A stretch of 64,000 nt of DNA, from positions 186,001-250,000 of the forward strand of contig JAFPWG010000011.1 of the NCBI GenBank assembly GCA_017395045.1, given 5' to 3'. Both the position numbers and the translations under genes were made by a program. Below, piece by piece: positions 8,618-16,390 of the stretch (position 1 is its first letter; every line of letters begins with the position of its first letter). A model generated the notes under the pieces. That model did no database searches and was not told where the DNA came from. It saw only the letters and a program-made list of their open reading frames with translations. Source of the stretch: Bacteroidales bacterium (GTDB lineage: Bacteria > Bacteroidota > Bacteroidia > Bacteroidales > UBA932).

Positions 8618-10845
8618 GCAAGCGTACAATAAAGATTTACGGGGTGCTGTTCCTGACTTGGCTGGCAACGGTTTCCGCCGTGGCCAGGCCAGAGCGTCCG
8701 GATCCGGTGTCTTATGTCAACACCCTGGTAGGGACAGCCTCCACTTACGAACTCTCCACCGGCAATACCTATCCGGCGGTTGCCGTGCCATGGGGCGCCG
8801 ATTTCTGGACGCCGCAGACTGGCTCGAACGGAGACGGCTGGACCTACCGTTATGATGCAACGCATATCCGTGGGCTCAAGCAGACACATCAACCCAGCCC
8901 CTGGATCAACGACTATGGCGCTTTCTCCCTCATGCCGGTGACAACCGGTCCTGTATATGACCAGGACGCGCGAGCCAGCTGGTTTTCCCACAAGGCAGAA
9001 GTTGCAACCCCTTATTACTATAGTGTGTATCTGGCTGACCATGACGTTACGGCGGAACTTACCCCAACGTCCCATGCCGCGGCCTTCCGGCTTACCTATC
9101 CCGAAGGGCAGTCCTACCTGGTCGTGGATGCTTTCGAGGGCGGGAAGGTATCCCTGGTTGATGCGTACACGATCAGGGGCTATACCGTCCACAACCACGG
9201 CGGAGTAGCCGACGGCTTCCGCAACTGGTTCATTGTCCGTTCCGATACGCCTTTCGAAGCCTGCCCGGCCCGGGAGGATGTGGCTCTTGTCGGCTTCAGG
9301 ACCGTTCGGGGTCAGCAGGTGAACCTGCAGGTGGCCTCGTCGTTCATTTCGGCGGAGCAGGCCGAACGGAACCTCTTGGAGGTGACAGGAGGCTTCGAGG
9401 TCGTGCGGAACGCAGCCCGCGATGAGTGGAATGCCCTGCTGGGCCGAATCGAGGTGACGGACGGGAATCTGGACAACTTGCGCACATTCTACAGCTGCCT
9501 GTACCGTTGCCTGCTGTTTCCACGCGACCTGTCCGAAATCAACGAAGCGGGAGAACGCGTGCATTACAGTCCGCATAACGGCCGCATCGAAAAAGGCTAT
9601 TTCTTCACGGATACCGGCTTCTGGGACACCTTCCGCAGCCTTTTCCCGCTGTTGAACCTGGTGTATCCGGAAACATCGGCCCGGGTGCAGGCAGGACTTG
9701 TAAACGATTTCCGGGAGAGCGGTTTTCTGCCGGAATGGGCGTCGCCGGGACACCGGGGGTGCATGGTGGGGAACAACAGTGCCTCCGTGGTCGCCGATGC
9801 TTTCCTGAAGGGAATCCCTTGCCAGGATATCGATGAGCTCTGGGAAGCGGTTACCCATGGGGCGCATGCGGTGCATCCGAGGGTTTCCTCTTCCGGTCGT
9901 CTGGGCTGGCAATACTACGATTCCCTGGGTTACGTGCCCTGCGATGTAGGGATCAACGAAAGTGCGGCACGCACACTGGAATACGCCTATGACGACTGGT
10001 GTATCTGGCAGTTGGGCCAGGCCCTGGGCAAGACGGAGGAGGAACTCGCCCCTTACCGGCATGCTGCGCTGAATTACCGGAATCTGTATGATTCGGAATT
10101 CAGGCTCATGAACGGCCGGAAGGCCGACGGCCGTTTCTCCAGGCCCTTCTCTCCCTTGAAATGGGGCGGAGACTTCACGGAAGGGAACTCGTTGCACTAC
10201 ACATGGAGCGTGTTCCACGACGTTGAAGGCCTTATCGGCCTGATGGGCGGGCCGGAAACTTTTGCGGCCCAACTGGATACGGTATTCCAGATGCCGCCCA
10301 AATACGATGACAGCTACTATGGCCGTCCGATCCATGAAATCATTGAGATGACGGTGATGGGCATGGGAAACTATGCCCATGGGAACCAACCCATCCAGCA
10401 CATGCTGTACCTGTACGACTGGTGCTCCCAGCCGTGGAAGACGCAGGCGCGTGTGCGGGAAGTGATGGGGAAATTCTACGGTCCCTGGGCCGACGGCTAC
10501 TGCGGCGACGAAGATAATGGCCAGACATCGGCCTGGTATGTTTTCTCGGCCCTGGGGTTCTATCCGGTATGCCCGGGCAGCGGAGAATATGCGCTGGGGT
10601 CTCCGCTCTTTGAGAAGGCTGTCCTGCACCTCCCCGGAGGCGATGTCCATATTGAAGCGCCCGGAAACGCTGAGGAGAAAGTGTATGTAGAGAAACTCCG
10701 CCTCAACGGACGGGTCTGGCAGCACAATTATATCCGGCATGACGACCTCCTCCACGGCGCCAAGCTCCGCTTTACCCTTTCAGACAAGCCGTCCTTCCTC
10801 CGCGGGACCCGGCCGGAAGACCGCCCGTATTCCTTAAGCCGATAA
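8614..10845 (+). CDS. GH92 alpha-mannosidase
   Basis: 743 residues with an N-terminal signal peptide lacking an obvious lipobox, so probably periplasmic. The start overlaps the previous stop by four bases (ATGA). GH92 hallmarks are clear: VNTLVGTASTYELSTGNTYP at the start of the N-terminal beta-sandwich, SGFLPEWASPGHRGCMVG in the catalytic (alpha/alpha)6 barrel, GNQPIQHMLYLYDW, and GYCGDEDNGQTSAWYVFSAL, where the acidic residues carry calcium-dependent inverting catalysis. GH92 enzymes remove alpha-1,2-, 1,3- or 1,4-linked mannose from the non-reducing ends of N-glycans or mannan. Which linkage is cut here cannot be read from motifs. The pairing with GH125 just downstream suggests stepwise removal of branched mannose. 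Confidence 0.95.
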   Translation: MSKRTIKIYGVLFLTWLATVSAVARPERPDPVSYVNTLVGTASTYELSTGNTYPAVAVPWGADFWTPQTGSNGDGWTYRYDATHIRGLKQTHQPSPWINDYGAFSLMPVTTGPVYDQDARASWFSHKAEVATPYYYSVYLADHDVTAELTPTSHAAAFRLTYPEGQSYLVVDAFEGGKVSLVDAYTIRGYTVHNHGGVADGFRNWFIVRSDTPFEACPAREDVALVGFRTVRGQQVNLQVASSFISAEQAERNLLEVTGGFEVVRNAARDEWNALLGRIEVTDGNLDNLRTFYSCLYRCLLFPRDLSEINEAGERVHYSPHNGRIEKGYFFTDTGFWDTFRSLFPLLNLVYPETSARVQAGLVNDFRESGFLPEWASPGHRGCMVGNNSASVVADAFLKGIPCQDIDELWEAVTHGAHAVHPRVSSSGRLGWQYYDSLGYVPCDVGINESAARTLEYAYDDWCIWQLGQALGKTEEELAPYRHAALNYRNLYDSEFRLMNGRKADGRFSRPFSPLKWGGDFTEGNSLHYTWSVFHDVEGLIGLMGGPETFAAQLDTVFQMPPKYDDSYYGRPIHEIIEMTVMGMGNYAHGNQPIQHMLYLYDWCSQPWKTQARVREVMGKFYGPWADGYCGDEDNGQTSAWYVFSALGFYPVCPGSGEYALGSPLFEKAVLHLPGGDVHIEAPGNAEEKVYVEKLRLNGRVWQHNYIRHDDLLHGAKLRFTLSDKPSFLRGTRPEDRPYSLSR

Positions 10846-10851
10846 AGAAAA

Positions 10852-12264
10852 ATGATGAAAAACAGTTTACTCTGCCTGTCTTTTATAACCGTGGCCATTC
10901 TCGCTTCGGCCCAACCTTATCAGGATCGGCGGCCCGCCGCGAAGGACCGGCTATTCACCTCTGAGGCCGTCGAGGCTAGAATCGTGGAGGTAGAAGCCCT
11001 TTTGTCGAATGCAAAGCTTCGCTGGATGTTCCGGAACTGTTTCCCCAACACGCTGGATACCACGGTCCATTATAGCGAAGATGAAAACGGTACGCCCCGG
11101 ACCTTTGTCTATACCGGAGACATCCACGCCATGTGGCTCCGGGATTCCGGAGCCCAGGTCTGGCCTTACCTCTCCCTGATGCGGGACGACCCGGCGCTGA
11201 GGAAACTGCTGGAAGGGGTCATCCGCTGCCAGTTCAGTCTTATCAACATCGACCCGTATGCCAACGCTTTCAACGACGGACCGACCGGAGGGGAATGGAT
11301 GAGCGACCTGACGGACATGAACCCCTATGTTCACGAGCGCAAGTGGGAGATTGATTCCATGTGCTACCCTGTCCGTCTTGCTTATGAGTATTGGAAGATA
11401 AGCGGTGATGCGTCCGTTTTCGATGATACCTGGCTGCAGGCGGCCCGGAACATCTATACAACCCTCCGGACGCAGCAGCGAAAGGAGGGGAAGGGGCCCT
11501 ATCACTTTCAGCGCCGGACTGAACGCCAGTTGGACACCAAGGCCTGCGATGGCTGGGGAAACCCGGTGAGACCCGTCGGACTCATTGCATCGGCCTTCCG
11601 TCCATCGGATGATGCCACTACCTTTGAATTTCTGGTTCCATCCAACTTCTTTGCAGTAAGTTCTTTACGAAAAATGGCAGAGATTCTTGAAAGCGTCAAC
11701 GGCGAGAAGGAGCTAGCCGGGAACTGCCGTTCGCTGGCGACGGAAGTCGAGGCTGCACTAAAAAAATACGCCGTTTATAAACACCCGAAGTATGGAAAGA
11801 TCTATGCCTTCGAGGTGGACGGTTTCGGGAACCGTTTCTTGATGGATGATGCCAATGTCCCGTCGCTGCTGGCGATGGCCTACCTGGGGGACGTCCCGTC
11901 CCGGGACAAGATTTACCGGAACACACGGAAATTTGTCTGGAGCGAGGATAATCCTTTCTTTTTCAAAGGAAAAGCAGGTGAAGGGATTGGGGGACCCCAT
12001 ATCGGCTATGATATGGTCTGGCCCATGAGCATCATGATGAAAGCATTTACCGCGACCGATGATGCCGAGATCAAATGGTGTATCGAGACCTTGTTGGATA
12101 CAGATGCAGGGACCGGGTTCATCCACGAAAGTTTCCACAAGGATGATGCCTCCCGCTTCACCCGTCCGTGGTTCGCCTGGCAGAATACCCTTTTCGGAGA
12201 ACTCATCCTGGACCTGATTGACCGAGGAAAATTGGGACTCCTCAACAGTATTGACAACCGGTAA
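10852..12264 (+). CDS. GH125 exo-alpha-1,6-mannosidase
   Basis: 470 residues, close to the usual family length. A short signal peptide (MMKNSLLCLSFITVAILASA) predicts a periplasmic enzyme. Family signatures are GDIHAMWLRDSGAQVWPY near residue 90, DLTDMNPYVHERKWEIDSM, FLVPSNFFAVSSLRK and GPHIGYDMVWPMSIMM. GH125 is a metal-independent inverting exo-alpha-1,6-mannosidase that finishes the core after alpha-1,2/1,3 mannose has been removed. It lies 6 bases after the GH92 gene and is the last gene of the locus. Together they support alpha-mannan or high-mannose N-glycan degradation by the whole cluster. Confidence 0.95.
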   Translation: MMKNSLLCLSFITVAILASAQPYQDRRPAAKDRLFTSEAVEARIVEVEALLSNAKLRWMFRNCFPNTLDTTVHYSEDENGTPRTFVYTGDIHAMWLRDSGAQVWPYLSLMRDDPALRKLLEGVIRCQFSLINIDPYANAFNDGPTGGEWMSDLTDMNPYVHERKWEIDSMCYPVRLAYEYWKISGDASVFDDTWLQAARNIYTTLRTQQRKEGKGPYHFQRRTERQLDTKACDGWGNPVRPVGLIASAFRPSDDATTFEFLVPSNFFAVSSLRKMAEILESVNGEKELAGNCRSLATEVEAALKKYAVYKHPKYGKIYAFEVDGFGNRFLMDDANVPSLLAMAYLGDVPSRDKIYRNTRKFVWSEDNPFFFKGKAGEGIGGPHIGYDMVWPMSIMMKAFTATDDAEIKWCIETLLDTDAGTGFIHESFHKDDASRFTRPWFAWQNTLFGELILDLIDRGKLGLLNSIDNR

Positions 12265-12281
12265 TAGGCGGATAGTGTTTG

Positions 12282-12312
12282 TTTCGCATATGGTTAAATG
12301 TTTCTATCTTTG
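12282..12312 (+). promoter_or_regulatory. Bacteroidetes-type promoter upstream of the 12326 gene
   Basis: A consensus -7 element TATCTTTG at 12305-12312 is preceded, 19 bases upstream, by TTTC at 12282-12285, one base off the TTTG consensus. It lies 13 bases before the ATG at 12326. Confidence 0.65.
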
Positions 12313-12325
12313 CATAGGAACGGGT

Positions 12326-12952
12326 ATGGAAGCTCTCTCCGCAAAAGACTGTATGCCCATGACACTGAAACGTTTCTTCCTGACCCTGGTCGCGCTCGCC
12401 GCGGCCGTGGCCTTCCAGATGGACCAAGAGTACATCGAAGGCGAATTCTGGGCCCCGAACGGGAGGCTATATATCAGATCTCAGTATTTAGGGACCTATG
12501 ATGATGATTATTATGACACCGTGGACGAAGTCTTTTTGGGAAACATCATGGAATCTGGAAATCTGACTGTAATCACAGATGAGGGGCTTGACTTAGCGGT
12601 AATGGTGCCACAAGGAAATGACACCGCCGAGTTACAGCCGATGGGAGTGACTGTTAATACGGCGAGCGGCAGCTATAATACGACGTTCTACTCGATGCAG
12701 TATTACATGTGGGACCACAAGAATCAAGGGTACCATCCATACAATGCAAATGCTGGTGGTTTCCAACTCCCATTCACGATGACGCGGCTCCCGGGCACCA
12801 GAACCTCTGCTTTAGTCACTGCCCCGGCAATGCGGCAGCGCACAGCAACTAAAGCCTCCGTCCATCACGGTCAGCCCAAAGCCGGAGAAAAAGCCCGAAA
12901 TAGTATGGCGAGAAAGAAATCCGCGAGAACCCTGTCACCCACCAAGGATTGA
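12326..12952 (+). CDS. Hypothetical secreted protein with an abnormal C-terminus
   Basis: 208 residues from the ATG at 12326, chosen because a promoter ends just upstream; an internal Met at residue 12 would also leave the hydrophobic segment LKRFFLTLVALAAAVAFQ as a signal peptide. The body is acidic and tyrosine-rich (YDDDYYDTVDEVFLG). After about residue 150 the composition changes sharply to basic low-complexity (RQRTATKASVHHGQPKAGEKARNS-like), as expected of a frame change. Another frame from about 12770 gives a Cys/His-containing end that stops near 12850. I do not recognise the family. It may be a decayed host gene at the edge of the integrated region. Confidence 0.45.
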   Translation: MEALSAKDCMPMTLKRFFLTLVALAAAVAFQMDQEYIEGEFWAPNGRLYIRSQYLGTYDDDYYDTVDEVFLGNIMESGNLTVITDEGLDLAVMVPQGNDTAELQPMGVTVNTASGSYNTTFYSMQYYMWDHKNQGYHPYNANAGGFQLPFTMTRLPGTRTSALVTAPAMRQRTATKASVHHGQPKAGEKARNSMARKKSARTLSPTKD

Positions 12953-13364
12953 CGAGGCAACTTGCAGGGATTGAGTAATAGCCCCTCCCTCGTCCATGAG
13001 ACTCTCTGCCATTGGAATTGATGGCAAGGGTACTAGAGGTCTGCCCACGGTCGTCTCGAAAGGGACGGCCGTTTTTATTGTGCGGCGGAAACAAAGAGGA
13101 GCATCTCACGACGGTCCCCTTTGCCTATCTACAGAAGAATTTATAAAAAGCTTTTGCTGATGTACGTACATATCAGCACCGTTAAGGAATTGACCGTTTC
13201 CCCTATTCTACGCATCTGGGTGTACGTTTTTTGTGCATTTTTGTCAGACGGATATAATAGTAGTAGTCCCATAGACTACTTACATAATGCTTTTTTGATT
13301 CATGGAAAGACCCGCATCCTTTACCAGATGCGTGTCCTTCCTGTACGGCACCAACATAAACCTC
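12953..13364. other. Non-coding stretch at the left edge of the integrated element
   Basis: No convincing gene. It contains a hairpin with T-run at 13048, a TGTACGTACA palindrome at 13160-13169, and a 7-bp perfect inverted repeat AGTAGTC/GACTACT at 13262-13280 with a 5-base spacer. Composition is visibly more AT-rich than the mannosidase locus to its left. I looked here for a copy of the tRNA-Leu 3' end as the second attachment site and did not find one. Confidence 0.5.
13048..13080 (+). terminator. Rho-independent terminator
   Basis: Stem CGGTCGTCT (13048-13056) and GGGACGGCCG (13062-13071) with a short CGAAA loop and G-T wobbles, followed by TTTTTATTG. It points rightward and may end transcription from the gene at 12326. 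Its right arm and T-tract (GGCCGTTTTTATTGT) resemble the second hairpin at 13469. Confidence 0.65.
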
Positions 13365-13395
13365 TTTGTATTATCACATAGAATCTATATCTTTG
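13365..13395 (+). promoter_or_regulatory. Consensus Bacteroidetes promoter, rightward
   Basis: TTTG at 13365-13368, exactly 19 bases, then TATCTTTG at 13388-13395. This matches both consensus boxes fully. It is not in front of any recognised gene: it points into the 3' end of the leftward nuclease-like gene at 13507. Transcription should begin near 13402. Confidence 0.75.
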
Positions 13396-13401
13396 ACACA
13401 G

Positions 13402-13482
13402 GAAATGAGGCTACTGTGCTTCATCTTAGGGAAAAAACCGGACAACTGCGGCTACTTCAGAAATGGGGTGGCCGCTTTTATT
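13402..13482 (+). ncRNA. Candidate small RNA between a consensus promoter and a hairpin
   Basis: Starting about 7 bases after the -7 box, roughly 80 bases run to a hairpin (GCGGCTA 13448-13454 with TGGCCGC 13469-13475, one mismatch, 14-base loop) followed by TTTTATTG. An ATG at 13405 opens a reading frame that passes through the hairpin into the nuclease-like gene on the other strand, with no family resemblance. A short regulatory RNA, or an antisense transcript if the hairpin leaks, explains the layout better than a protein. The long loop makes the terminator only moderately convincing. Confidence 0.4.
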
Positions 13483-13506
13483 GTTCGACGCTCATCCCGT
13501 GTAGTT

Positions 13507-14496
13507 CTAGAGGGAATAGAAGGTCTTTACGGCGTGATCCAAATCATATTCGCGGAACACATCCTGATACGTAAAGCACTGTTCAACAACCTTAAAGTTA
13601 TCGGCAAGACCATTCAACCCCTTAGCCAGAGTTCCATAGAGCTGGCAGTAATCCTCAAACTTGCCGTGGTTATTGTCGATTGAGTCCGGGAATGAGTAGA
13701 GGATTTCGCCAAGGTAAACATCGTATCCGCTATTCCGGTATTCGTTGGCGACATTCTGCCCCCCAAGGAAATGCGAGACCATCTGTTTGATACCGCCGGC
13801 ATAGTGGCGAGTACGACCTTTAATGGACGATAAAACGGAATACCCCTCTTCTTCCGCATTATCATCAATCGTTAACCCCATCTGCTTCAGACACCCGCTC
13901 TCTGACAACAGCGAGTAGATCTTCTCATAAACCCGCTTGGAAATCTTCGAGTACTTCCCCCAGGTTAAGTATTCCGAAAACTTCGATTCGAGAAACAGCG
14001 CGACGGGTTTTTCGGACTCCATATCTTCTCCCAGAAGTACCACGTCAATATTCGAGTTGTGAGTCTGACCGCTCTCGTCTATGCCAACAGGGTTCTTGAC
14101 CTCAAAACAGGGCGTAGTAAAGGAAACTGTCCGACCATCAACCGTCAGACGCAGAGGTTTAAAGGCGGAAACATCGTAAAAACAGAGAAGGCTGATTAGG
14201 GATGATGAATGGAGCGTCCGAATCCGCCGCGCTTCTTGTCCGTCACCCTCTGTCGCTTCTTTGAATTTGAAGGGGAAGGATTTGCGGTTTAAGCCAAATA
14301 AGCGTATGAGGTCGGCGGAATCATTTACGTCATCACACTTTATGCTCAAGGATCTATCCGATGGTTCACCTCTCCACGGCGTCGGTATCAGTGTGGCGCT
14401 CCGCAGGATATTGTCCACCTCCGGGCGATTGAAGATAGAGTATAGGGGGTTATTCTTGACAGCTTTTTCAATCAGTTGGGCGTTGCTCATATTCAT
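13507..14496 (-). CDS. PD-(D/E)XK nuclease-like protein paired with a DnaE-like protein
   Basis: 329 residues; the ATG two codons in is an equally good start. I recognise no named family. A PD-(D/E)XK-type core is suggested by a conserved-looking order: FEVKNPVGIDE around 131-141, SNIDVVLLG (Asp151) and VALFLESKFSEYL (Glu170-Ser-Lys172), the spacing of restriction-type nucleases. The N-terminal 100 residues and C-terminal 120 residues have no features I know. It lies 16 bases downstream of the DnaE-like gene on the same strand, so the two are one unit. A candidate rightward small RNA points at its 3' end. A nuclease or a nuclease-fold binding protein are both possible. Confidence 0.55.
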   Translation of the reverse strand: MNMSNAQLIEKAVKNNPLYSIFNRPEVDNILRSATLIPTPWRGEPSDRSLSIKCDDVNDSADLIRLFGLNRKSFPFKFKEATEGDGQEARRIRTLHSSSLISLLCFYDVSAFKPLRLTVDGRTVSFTTPCFEVKNPVGIDESGQTHNSNIDVVLLGEDMESEKPVALFLESKFSEYLTWGKYSKISKRVYEKIYSLLSESGCLKQMGLTIDDNAEEEGYSVLSSIKGRTRHYAGGIKQMVSHFLGGQNVANEYRNSGYDVYLGEILYSFPDSIDNNHGKFEDYCQLYGTLAKGLNGLADNFKVVEQCFTYQDVFREYDLDHAVKTFYSL

Positions 14497-14512
14497 TGTT
14501 GGTTAAATGGTT

Positions 14513-15457
14513 CTATCGTAAAGAGGTTTTCATTCTTCTCGGCCAAATCGCTTCGACCGCCAGCATCGTCCTGGCGACAAAGTGGCCTTTGAGAGCCAGG
14601 TCTTTGAAAGGCGTGTCCACTGGGAAGCCTGTCTCCTGGAGCATCAATGCCTGTTCTTGATAGAGCAGGATGCCGTAGGTGTCGCGGAGAATGCGGTCAG
14701 CGGCTTCGTTTCCAGCAGAGGGAATCTCGTCTGGATTCAACTTGCGGCGAAGGAATTCCGGGAATAATTGGATTCGGCCTGGCCAGTAGAGGGCATTCAG
14801 AAGAACAAGGTCGGACATGGATTCCGGGCCAAAGTCGGTCAGCCATTCCCGCATCTTGTCGGACTCAAACCAGAGGGCGCCATCAGTGGTTCCCCGACCG
14901 AAGTGGCGCAGCGTGGCTTCGTCCAGCCGATGCCAGCCATTCTTTATGGTGTCGGGAAAACGGTCCAACTCAGAATACTCCTGTATGATGACTTCAATGG
15001 GGCTGTCCATATTGCCTTCAAGGAAGTTAACCCGGAATTGTCCCGGCTCATGCTCGATGATGAGTTCGTCACGATTCTTCAAGACTTGACGGGCCACTTC
15101 GGTGCCACCGGTGCCGGTTTCCAGGAAGATTTTGCTACCTAAGTCAAAGGAGCGGATAAAGCGGGAGAAAGGCAAGTCCCATTCTACCGGGTTGACGCGA
15201 GTCACGCCGGTCAAATAGAGCAGGAAGGAACTGGTGAGGAAGCCGAATCCGGGGCTGGTGACGATGCCGGCAGAGCGGACTTTTTCCATCACGTCGTTCA
15301 ACAGCTGGATGCAAGCCCAGCGGTCGGGGTCAGCATCTGCCCAGTCGAGTTCCTCAGTGAGACGTTTCTGGAGGGCTTCTTTGGTGACCGGGGCCATGCA
15401 GGTGGCTTTGGTGTTCTCCAGAGCGCGGTTGATTTTTGCAAGGAGTTTTCTATTCAT
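14513..15457 (-). CDS. Short DnaE-like (DNA polymerase III alpha) protein lacking catalytic aspartates
   Basis: 314 residues. Two blocks match DNA polymerase III alpha in order. SPGFGFLTSSFLLYLTGVT with NPVEWDLPFSRF (68-100) matches the GRGSGAGSLVAY...DPLEFDLLFERF region. GALWFESDKMREWL, LLNALYWPGRIQLFPEFLRRK and LRDTYGILLYQEQALM (193-272) match the VFQLES, ALVALFRPGP and PTYGIILYQEQ blocks. The PDxDxDF stretch that should follow FERF and holds two catalytic Asp is replaced by LGSKIFLETGTGG. The intervening segment is much shorter than in DnaE; PHP, beta-binding and OB domains are absent. It is therefore probably not an active polymerase. It precedes the nuclease-like gene in a two-gene unit and diverges from the arm/DUF1653 gene. 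Confidence 0.7.
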   Translation of the reverse strand: MNRKLLAKINRALENTKATCMAPVTKEALQKRLTEELDWADADPDRWACIQLLNDVMEKVRSAGIVTSPGFGFLTSSFLLYLTGVTRVNPVEWDLPFSRFIRSFDLGSKIFLETGTGGTEVARQVLKNRDELIIEHEPGQFRVNFLEGNMDSPIEVIIQEYSELDRFPDTIKNGWHRLDEATLRHFGRGTTDGALWFESDKMREWLTDFGPESMSDLVLLNALYWPGRIQLFPEFLRRKLNPDEIPSAGNEAADRILRDTYGILLYQEQALMLQETGFPVDTPFKDLALKGHFVARTMLAVEAIWPRRMKTSLR

Positions 15458-15580
15458 TATCTGTTCGATTACATATTATAATACGAAGTCGCGATTTAAA
15501 AAGACGTCGTTTTGAGGCAAAAAAGGCCGATTGTCTCTTAAATAATGAAAGAATGGACGTTATAGCCGCTTATGTTGCGC

Positions 15581-15611
15581 TTGAAAATTCGCTTGTAATT
15601 CTATACATTTG
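15581..15611 (+). promoter_or_regulatory. Bacteroidetes-type promoter of the arm/DUF1653 gene
   Basis: TTGA at 15581-15584, a 19-base spacer, then TACATTTG at 15604-15611, 15 bases before the ATG at 15627. The same intergenic stretch (15458-15626) carries an imperfect inverted repeat, ACGAAGTC at 15481 with GACGTCGT at 15505, that could be an operator shared with the divergent DnaE-like gene. Confidence 0.6.
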
Positions 15612-15626
15612 CAAAAACCACATCAT

Positions 15627-16220
15627 ATGCCATTGAAGTTCTACCTTGAAAAGCGGCTCAACAAGCACGGAGAAGCCCCCATCCGTGCAGTTTGGTCTTT
15701 TAACGGAGACCGCTTTCAGACAACGATAGGGTTCAGTATCCCACCGCAGGCATGGGATGATCAAGCCGCGCGGGTCCTGCCTGTCCCATCCAACCACAAA
15801 GGAGAGATGTCGGCATTTATGAACGCCATTATTGAAGCATTGGAAAAAGCGGTGTCCCGAGTCGAGTATTTTTCCCGCCGATATAATGTTCGGCTTAACA
15901 AACCGACGGTGAATAAGGTTGTTGCCGATGTGCGTGCTGCCGGTGGTGAATACCCTTCCACCCAGGAAGCTGTTTGGAGGAGGATGGTTAAGGAACGCGG
16001 CCGACTTACGGATTGCTACTATGAGCACTACACGGGAGGAAAATATAAAGTAATCGCATATGGTAAGGAGACGGAGACGCTGGTGGACGTTGTAATATAC
16101 CAGGAGATGTTCGGCGATCATCAAATATGGGTTCGACCAAGATCCATCTTCTTCGGGAAAAAGAAGATGCCGGATGGGACGGTAGTGGATTTATACAGAG
16201 AGATTACAAGTCCAGTATAA
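15627..16220 (+). CDS. Integrase-arm-type DNA-binding domain fused to a DUF1653 domain
   Basis: 197 residues from the ATG at 15627; earlier codons in frame overlap the promoter. Residues 1-105 resemble the N-terminal arm-binding domain of Bacteroidetes tyrosine recombinases (MPLKFYLEKRLNKHGEAPI, TTIGFSIPPQAWD, then a helix-rich stretch). Residues about 120-190 match DUF1653: YYEHYTGGKYKVIAYGKETE, LVDVVIYQEMFG and IWVRPRSIFF. No recombinase catalytic domain is present. It is the only rightward gene in the element. It probably binds the element's own arm-type or related sites and could regulate integration or transcription; the DUF1653 role is unknown. Confidence 0.7.
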   Translation: MPLKFYLEKRLNKHGEAPIRAVWSFNGDRFQTTIGFSIPPQAWDDQAARVLPVPSNHKGEMSAFMNAIIEALEKAVSRVEYFSRRYNVRLNKPTVNKVVADVRAAGGEYPSTQEAVWRRMVKERGRLTDCYYEHYTGGKYKVIAYGKETETLVDVVIYQEMFGDHQIWVRPRSIFFGKKKMPDGTVVDLYREITSPV

Positions 16221-16352
16221 ACAGAGCCTGATGAACGGGTGAACTGCGGCGGAAATGAACGGGCAGAAACTTGGAATGTGCTGATAATGAGTCCAGATGC
16301 GGGTAAACGGGAGGGTGAACGGTTTAGGGGGCAGTTTAGGACATAGAACGAA

Positions 16353-16379
16353 GAAAGCGGGCCGTAGACACCCGCTTTC
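16353..16379 (-). terminator. Hairpin at the end of the long leftward unit
   Basis: Perfect 9-bp stem, GAAAGCGGG (16353-16361) and CCCGCTTTC (16371-16379), with a 9-base loop, just beyond the stop of the DUF3987-like gene and facing the end of the arm/DUF1653 gene. The T-tract on the leftward side is broken (CTTCGTTC), so it could act weakly in both directions. Confidence 0.6.
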
Positions 16380-16390
16380 CATCATAGAAT

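Noticed and set aside
8587-10755. Minus-strand open frame of 722 codons opposite GH92.
   Set aside because: GH92 on the other strand has full motifs and operon context; the minus frame does not.
13405-13683. Small rightward open frame from the consensus promoter at 13365.
   Set aside because: It runs through a hairpin/T-run into the antisense strand of another gene with no protein-like features; a small RNA is the better explanation.
12240-16300. A direct repeat of the tRNA-Leu 3' end as the left attachment site.
   Set aside because: Only an 8-base chance match (TGTCTCTT near 15535) was seen; no repeat of convincing length was found by eye.
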